A stretch of 8,840 nucleotides of DNA from an uncultured Clostridia bacterium. Lineage in GTDB: Bacteria > Bacillota > Clostridia > Christensenellales > CASEPJ01. The stretch spans positions 1 through 8,840 of the forward strand of contig CASEPJ010000224.1 of NCBI GenBank assembly GCA_949289715.1. The letters run 5' to 3'. The first letter of the stretch is position 1; the number at the start of each line of letters is the position of its first letter. Shown here piece after piece: positions 4,936 through 8,840 of this stretch. The notes beneath the pieces were generated by a model. That model saw nothing but the letters and a program-made list of their open reading frames with translations. It had not been told where the DNA came from and did not search any database. Both the position numbers and the translations under genes were made by a program.

Positions 4936-6732
4936 ATGAAAAAAGTTATATCTTTTTTATTGGTATTATTGTTTGCTTTAATAACTTTTTGCGGTTGCGT
5001 TAAAAACGATACGCCGCCCAATACAAATGTAAATGATGATTTGGAAGAAAAACCCGATAAAAGTTATTTAGGAGAGGATTTTGACAAAGTGGATAATAAC
5101 AATATAGAAAAAGTCATAACGCAGGCAAATTTTGAAATCGACAGGAACGTGCAAGAGGGTACGGATATAATTCCCAATACCGTATTTTCCGATAAAATGA
5201 TGCTGCAGCGCAACGCTGTGACCTGTATTTACGGTAGAATGGCGACGGACGGACCTATAGCGGCCGAAATAAACGGAAAAACATTTTACGGAACTTCCGA
5301 AAACAACGAATTCAAAATTTATATGGAGCCTATGGAATACGGCGGACCTTATGTATTGACTTTATATTGCACGACTTCCAAATATGTAATAGAAAATGTT
5401 TTGATAGGTGAAGTATTTTTAATGAGCGGCCAATCGAATATGGAATGGAAAATATCGAATATGCTAAATATGGGAGATCAAGGATTACACGAAGAGGGAG
5501 GAATGTATCGTCCCGACCTTGAAAAAGATCCCGATACATATTATCAGTTTTACGACGAAAACGGTGCAATGAAAGATACTTTTGAAAGACTCGAAGCGCT
5601 TAAACAGCAAACTCAGAAAAGCATTGTAAGAACAGATCATATAAGATTTTGCGATACACCCATAAGAAATTTCGACAGCGATCTTTATACGGAAACCACC
5701 GACGAAAGGGAGGATGCGAATTCGTTGTGGGTTACGGCAAATGAGAATGATTTTGATTTTTCCATTGGGTACACATCGGCTTTTGCCTATTATTTTGCAT
5801 TGTATTTATGGCAGGAAACTGGAATACCTGTAGGATATGTACATTCCTCGGTAGGCGGTACGTATGTTTCCGCATGGACACCTAACGAAGAATATGCAGA
5901 GAACAGGTCTGTATTTAATTATACGCATACGGAGGCTTTCAGACGCCCAAACGTCTTGTATAATTTATATATAGCGCCTTATAAAGATTTTAAATTTAAA
6001 TCGGTAATATGGTATCAAGGAGAAGGGCAGCCGTCTAATTACGCACAAAGCATGAAAGTGATGATCGAATCTTGGAGAAGCCGTTTTAATGACCCGAATC
6101 TTGCATTTGTTATAGTAGGGCTACCAAGATATGGTGCAGGCGATAGTTACTATCCTGGAATGACGGCACAGCAATATCAAGATGCGGAAGTCGATACTCC
6201 GGTTATGTCTTCTAATTATTTCCCCTGCAGAGAGCAGCAAAAGCTTATACCTACTTTGGTTTCAAACGTTGCCGTTTCGGTAAATATCGATACGGGAGAT
6301 TACGACGAAACTCATCCGAGTGAAAAACAAAAACCGGCTATACATACGGCATGTAAATTTATGGAAGTATTTTATAAAAGAAACGATAAAATTTTATCCG
6401 GGCCGGTAGTCGAGCTTATTGAAAAAGACGTGGACGGTAGCGTTACTATTACATTTAGTAATGTGGGCGACGGTTTGGATTTAAGAAACGAGGGCAGAAA
6501 TTTCGAAGTTGCGGAAAGTAAAAATAAATATACTTATAATGTAACCGTAGAATTGCTCAACGAAGAACAGATAAAACTTTCGAGCGAAGATGTAGGAGAA
6601 ATTAATTACATTCGTTACGGCTATTTAAATTATCCGAGAATTTCCAGAATAGATATGTCTCTTTATGTTTCCGTATACAATTTGGCAGGTTTTCCTTTAG
6701 ACCAATTCGTTTGGGAAGATACGCAGGAGTAG
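4936..6732 (+). CDS. Lipoprotein SASA-type carbohydrate esterase (sialate O-acetylesterase-like)
   Basis: The product is a predicted surface-anchored serine esterase of the sialate O-acetylesterase/SASA group, which removes acetyl groups from glycans. The start at 4936 is chosen because GGAG (4926-4929) lies 6 nt before it; an in-frame ATG at 4924 overlaps that site. From this start the protein has 598 residues. It has a Lys-bearing hydrophobic signal peptide (about 1-18), a lipobox ending in Cys21 (FCGC; Cys19 is less likely), and an acidic, Asn-rich linker to about residue 75. The family's FSDKMMLQRN (84-93) follows. Next come SGQSNMEW (164-171) with the nucleophile Ser167, HSSVGGT (303-309), IWYQGEG (358-364), and DETHP (457-461) with His460 as the probable catalytic His and a nearby Asp. 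A beta-rich C-terminal region follows to 598. The segment between SGQSNMEW and HSSVGGT is long. The substrate may be acetylated sialic acid, xylan or another glycan; sequence alone does not decide. Confidence 0.87.
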   Translation: MKKVISFLLVLLFALITFCGCVKNDTPPNTNVNDDLEEKPDKSYLGEDFDKVDNNNIEKVITQANFEIDRNVQEGTDIIPNTVFSDKMMLQRNAVTCIYGRMATDGPIAAEINGKTFYGTSENNEFKIYMEPMEYGGPYVLTLYCTTSKYVIENVLIGEVFLMSGQSNMEWKISNMLNMGDQGLHEEGGMYRPDLEKDPDTYYQFYDENGAMKDTFERLEALKQQTQKSIVRTDHIRFCDTPIRNFDSDLYTETTDEREDANSLWVTANENDFDFSIGYTSAFAYYFALYLWQETGIPVGYVHSSVGGTYVSAWTPNEEYAENRSVFNYTHTEAFRRPNVLYNLYIAPYKDFKFKSVIWYQGEGQPSNYAQSMKVMIESWRSRFNDPNLAFVIVGLPRYGAGDSYYPGMTAQQYQDAEVDTPVMSSNYFPCREQQKLIPTLVSNVAVSVNIDTGDYDETHPSEKQKPAIHTACKFMEVFYKRNDKILSGPVVELIEKDVDGSVTITFSNVGDGLDLRNEGRNFEVAESKNKYTYNVTVELLNEEQIKLSSEDVGEINYIRYGYLNYPRISRIDMSLYVSVYNLAGFPLDQFVWEDTQE

Positions 6733-6869
6733 TTAAAAAAATGTTTCTTTTACAAAGTAAAAATGCAAATATTCCCGTTTATGATTAACAGTTAAAGTTA
6801 TAAAAAATAATTGAATTAATAAACGCTAAGTGTTATTGCCTTTTTTAAAGACAATCGCTAAAAAAATTA

Positions 6870-6902
6870 AAAGGCTGTAGATAGAAAATATTTACAGCCT
6901 TT
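6870..6902. terminator. Bidirectional terminator between convergent genes
   Basis: The arms AAAGGCTGTA (6870-6879) and TACAGCCTTT (6893-6902) form a perfect 10-bp stem, and the loop can extend it by a few A/U and G-U pairs. T-rich sequence follows on both strands. It lies about 140 bp from the stops of both the esterase gene and the Crp/Fnr gene, so it can serve both. The rest of 6733-7043 is AT-rich and shows no gene; a small TTTTAC-AAA-GTAAAA hairpin at 6748-6762 has no clear role. Confidence 0.75.
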
Positions 6903-7043
6903 ATTTAATTTAAATAAATTTTAAATTTTTGATTAATAAGTTTTTGATAAATAACTTATGTATTTATAAAATTGAATTTACATTTTACTCAATTATAATA
7001 TAGAAGTTTATGATAAATAAAAATACATTGATTAATAAAAATT

Positions 7044-7691
7044 TTATATAAGCGTAATCGTTTTTTTCTCGGTATTTATTAAACCTTCGTCTTTCATATT
7101 CTTCAATTCTCTCATTACGGCGCTTCTGTCCGAACAAATATAATCGGAAAGCATGGTAAGAGAGAACGGAAGATTAAATGTAGTGGATTTTTCTTTTTCT
7201 GCCAAAATATTAAAATAGCACAGCAGTTTATCTCTTATGGTTCGGTTTGAAAGAACTTCCAGTCGTTCGCTCAACTGACGGGTTTTTCTTGTTACTATAC
7301 CTAACAAATTCTCAACCAATCGGGAGTGATGATTGCATGCGTTTTCGCACCGTTTAGTCAGACTTTCGTTTGTGATGTAAATTACTTTAACTGATGTTGC
7401 GGCTTCAATAAAGAGACTGTCACCTCCGAGATTCGAAAAGGCGACAACTTCCCCGAATAAATCGTTTTTTTTGAGAATTTCCAGAACGGAACGGTTACCT
7501 TTTCTGTCTATTCTTACCAAATTTGCCACACCATCGTTTATAATTCCTATTTTTTTTATTCCTTTTGTAAAGTCGAACACAATTTCGTTTTGAGTGTAAT
7601 ATTTAAATTCCGCATGGAAACATACCATCATTTTATCGTATTCGTCTTCGTTTATACCTTTAAAAAGTTCGCTGTTTAAAATATTTTCCAT
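7044..7691 (-). CDS. Crp/Fnr-family transcriptional regulator
   Basis: This 215-residue protein has the two-domain Crp/Fnr layout and a normal length. Residues about 8-110 form a cyclic-nucleotide-binding-type beta-roll, with LFKGI (9-13) at its start and the DLFGEVV turn (77-83) in the effector pocket. A long dimerisation helix covers about 110-145. The C-terminal winged helix-turn-helix (about 176-206) carries SLTMLSDYICSDRSAVMRELKNM, trimmed here to its key recognition residues S187, R189, S190 and R194. Where Crp has the Arg-Ser pair that holds cAMP phosphate, this protein has Asp91-Ser92, so cAMP is unlikely. The five Cys (24, 115, 119, 158, 186) do not form the N-terminal FNR iron-sulfur pattern. 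An AGAGGA ribosome site lies about 8 nt before the ATG. It may control neighbouring genes or be a global redox or stress regulator; the ligand is unknown. Confidence 0.9.
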   Translation of the reverse strand: MENILNSELFKGINEDEYDKMMVCFHAEFKYYTQNEIVFDFTKGIKKIGIINDGVANLVRIDRKGNRSVLEILKKNDLFGEVVAFSNLGGDSLFIEAATSVKVIYITNESLTKRCENACNHHSRLVENLLGIVTRKTRQLSERLEVLSNRTIRDKLLCYFNILAEKEKSTTFNLPFSLTMLSDYICSDRSAVMRELKNMKDEGLINTEKKTITLI

Positions 7692-7739
7692 ATTTTAAGT
7701 CCTCTGCCGATTAACATTATTTTTATTTATTAATTTATT

Positions 7740-7784
7740 ATTATAGCTAAAATATAAACGCCGCCTAAAAATCGGTGATTTCTA
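7740..7784 (-). promoter_or_regulatory. Crp/Fnr gene promoter with overlapping dyad
   Basis: On the minus strand TATAAT (7740-7745) lies about 50 bp before the regulator ATG. The -35 region 17 bp upstream reads TTAGGC, a poor match. An imperfect 19-bp dyad, TAAAAATCGGTGATTTCTA (7766-7784), with 7 of 8 arm positions complementary around GGT, is centred near -42 of the predicted start. A weak -35 plus a dyad at this position fits the class II activator geometry used by Crp/Fnr proteins, so autoregulation is plausible but unproven. Confidence 0.45.
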
Positions 7785-7971
7785 TTCTTTAATTTTATTA
7801 TAAAGCAAAAGTCGATTTAAGTAAAGAAAAAATATTTTTTAATAAAATAAATGTAATTAATTTTTGTAATCGATTATAGTTTGTATTTATAAGCAATTTA
7901 ATGAATTTTTCGTTTTTTTAATAAAAAACCTAACTTTTTTTAAAAAAGGTATTTATTTTTTTGTATTTTTA

Positions 7972-7980
7972 TGTTATAAT
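7972..7980 (+). promoter_or_regulatory. Extended -10 promoter of the DUF2188 gene
   Basis: TGTTATAAT is a perfect extended -10 (TGn plus TATAAT at 7975-7980). The -35 at the right spacing (TTTATT, 7952-7957) is weak, and A/T tracts upstream (7933-7950) could act as an UP element. Initiation near 7987 gives a leader of about 46 nt ending in AAGGAG. The intergenic region 7692-8032 holds this promoter, the divergent regulator promoter and no gene. Confidence 0.6.
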
Positions 7981-8032
7981 AAAAAAAATTATTCGAAATA
8001 ATAGCTTTTATTTCGTAAAAAAGGAGAAATGT

Positions 8033-8581
8033 ATGACAAAGGAAGATAAAAAAGCTGCTAAACTTGCGGCAAAGCAAGCCAAGATTGCAGAAAAAGAAGC
8101 AAAAAAACAAAAAAAATTAGAAGCTAAACGTGCAAAACTCGAAGCAAAAAAAGCCAAAAAAAATAAAAACGGAGTTAAAGCTTCAGTCGAACCGGTGCAA
8201 AAAACCGAGGCTAAGCCGGAAGTTTCTTTAGAACAGGTTAAAGAAACCGAAGTAAAAAAGGAGGAGAACATAGTGAAAGAAAATTCTAAATCGTCCACTG
8301 AAGAGAAGACGGTAAAAAAAGATAATTTAGCAAACGAAAAGGAAAGTTCTTCTGCTTCAGTTAACGATAAATCGGAAATAAAAGTTCAAAGTGCGACCTA
8401 CAGCGTGGTTTACGATAAAATCGAAAAAGAATGGGTAGTTAAAAAAACAGGGGCTCAAAGAGCAATAAGGCGAGTAAAAACAAAAGCCGAAGCTTTGGAA
8501 ATTGCAACAACTTTAAGTGAAAATCAGGATGCGAATTTATCCGTACACAAAAAGGACGGGAAATTTCAAAAACAACGCTGA
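8033..8581 (+). CDS. Lys/Ala/Glu-rich protein with C-terminal DUF2188 domain
   Basis: The predicted product has 182 residues. I place the start at ATG 8033, 6 nt after an AAGGAG site (8021-8026); an upstream in-frame TTG at 7961 lies inside the promoter and is rejected. Residues 1-46 are a charged Lys/Ala/Glu helix built of repeats such as KKAAK, KQAK, KEAKK and LEAKRAK, likely coiled-coil or nucleic-acid-binding and reminiscent of histone H1 or TolA-like tails. Residues about 47-118 are a low-complexity Lys/Glu/Ser linker. Residues about 122-180 match the DUF2188 pattern: Tyr123 and Tyr127, EKEWVVKKTGAQRA (131-144), TKAEALEIA (150-158), LSVHKKDGKFQ (169-179). DUF2188 is a small domain of unknown function. 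There is no signal peptide, so the protein is probably cytoplasmic. It is a monocistronic gene with its own promoter and terminator. A strong internal ribosome site before GTG codon 81 may yield a shorter product. Confidence 0.85.
   Translation: MTKEDKKAAKLAAKQAKIAEKEAKKQKKLEAKRAKLEAKKAKKNKNGVKASVEPVQKTEAKPEVSLEQVKETEVKKEENIVKENSKSSTEEKTVKKDNLANEKESSSASVNDKSEIKVQSATYSVVYDKIEKEWVVKKTGAQRAIRRVKTKAEALEIATTLSENQDANLSVHKKDGKFQKQR
8258..8275 (+). promoter_or_regulatory. Candidate internal translation start in the DUF2188 gene
   Basis: An AAGGAGGAG run ending at 8266 matches the full anti-Shine-Dalgarno core. It lies 6 nt before GTG (8273-8275), which is codon 81 and in frame. Initiation there would make a protein of about 102 residues that keeps the DUF2188 domain but lacks the Lys-rich helix. 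The Lys-Glu-Glu codons that form the site (AAG GAG GAG) are permitted by the protein sequence, so coincidence is possible. Confidence 0.4.
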
Positions 8582-8636
8582 AATAATATTAAAGATTATG
8601 TTTAATCGAATGAGATTAAAAATAAAATAAATGTAT

Positions 8637-8673
8637 AAAAACTTTGCACCGTTAAATGGGGTGCGAAGTTTTT
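8637..8673 (+). terminator. Rho-independent terminator of the DUF2188 gene
   Basis: A 14-bp stem with one G-U pair (8637-8650 with 8660-8673) encloses a 9-nt loop. The GC part is GCACC/GGTGC and a run of seven T (8669-8675) forms the 3' side and tail. It lies 56 bp after the stop codon. Beyond it, 8676-8840 is AT-rich with no gene I can support. Confidence 0.9.
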
Positions 8674-8840
8674 TTATTGCAAAAATCAATATTTACAATT
8701 TTTAAGCAGCTTGCAAAAATTTATATAATAGGACTGAAAAAATATAACATTTAATTAAAACAGGTTAATAAAACAGCAGATTAAATACGTTTAATAAAAG
8801 TAAAAATAAAAAAATATTTTAAAAATATTATATAACAATT

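Noticed and set aside
7961..8032. In-frame TTG extension of the DUF2188 gene by 24 codons
   Set aside because: The codons overlap the extended -10 promoter (7972-7980) and there is no ribosome site before 7961, whereas AAGGAG precedes ATG 8033.
8008..8298. Open frame of 96 codons on the minus strand, Phe/Ser-rich
   Set aside because: It is the antisense shadow of the Lys/Ala/Glu-rich coding segment and shows no ribosome site or plausible protein pattern.
1..8840. Mobile element, CRISPR array, toxin-antitoxin or defence system
   Set aside because: No transposase, spaced direct repeats, paired small toxin/antitoxin genes or nuclease/helicase defence proteins are visible among the seven genes.

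Overview
The window comes from an AT-rich bacterium with long, very AT-rich intergenic stretches. It has good Shine-Dalgarno sites, sigma-70/SigA-type promoters, simple hairpin terminators and a predicted surface lipoprotein. TGA is a stop (at the end of the last gene) and Trp is TGG, so the code is standard rather than the mycoplasma one. I infer a low-GC Firmicute (Clostridia-like, plausibly host-associated), but nothing here fixes the genus.

Layout. Positions 225-4111 hold a four-gene minus-strand operon. It is transcribed from a strong promoter near 4200 and ends in a clean terminator at 114-146. In order of transcription the genes are an L-ribulose-5-phosphate 3-epimerase (UlaE/SgbU type), an FGGY sugar kinase of the L-xylulose kinase (LyxK) type, an L-ribulose-5-phosphate 4-epimerase (AraD/UlaF/SgbE type), and an unassigned sugar isomerase/epimerase TIM-barrel protein. 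The first three form a complete route from L-xylulose to D-xylulose 5-phosphate: L-xylulose to L-xylulose-5-P to L-ribulose-5-P to D-xylulose-5-P, which enters the pentose phosphate pathway. No transporter, no 3-keto-L-gulonate-6-phosphate decarboxylase and no dedicated aldose-ketose isomerase is visible. The fourth gene is the natural candidate for an entry step, but its substrate cannot be read from sequence.

An 812-bp non-coding AT-rich region (4112-4923) separates the operon from a divergent plus-strand gene (4936-6732). That gene encodes a lipoprotein carbohydrate esterase of the sialate O-acetylesterase/SASA type. The gap holds both promoters and several palindromes that look like operators. 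The pairing suggests an esterase that deacetylates a glycan outside the cell and an operon that catabolises an unusual pentose or ketose inside it; that link is inference.

Downstream lies a convergent, bidirectional terminator (6870-6902). It is followed by a minus-strand Crp/Fnr-family regulator (7044-7691) without recognisable cAMP-binding Arg or FNR cysteine signatures. Divergent from the regulator is a small plus-strand gene (8033-8581) with a Lys/Ala/Glu-rich N-terminus and a C-terminal DUF2188 domain, closed by its own terminator (8637-8673). Inside it is a near-ideal internal translation start. I saw no tRNA, rRNA, CRISPR array, insertion sequence or phage gene. I do not see an obviously new multi-gene system; the more interesting signals are regulatory dyads, the internal start, and the unassigned fourth operon gene.
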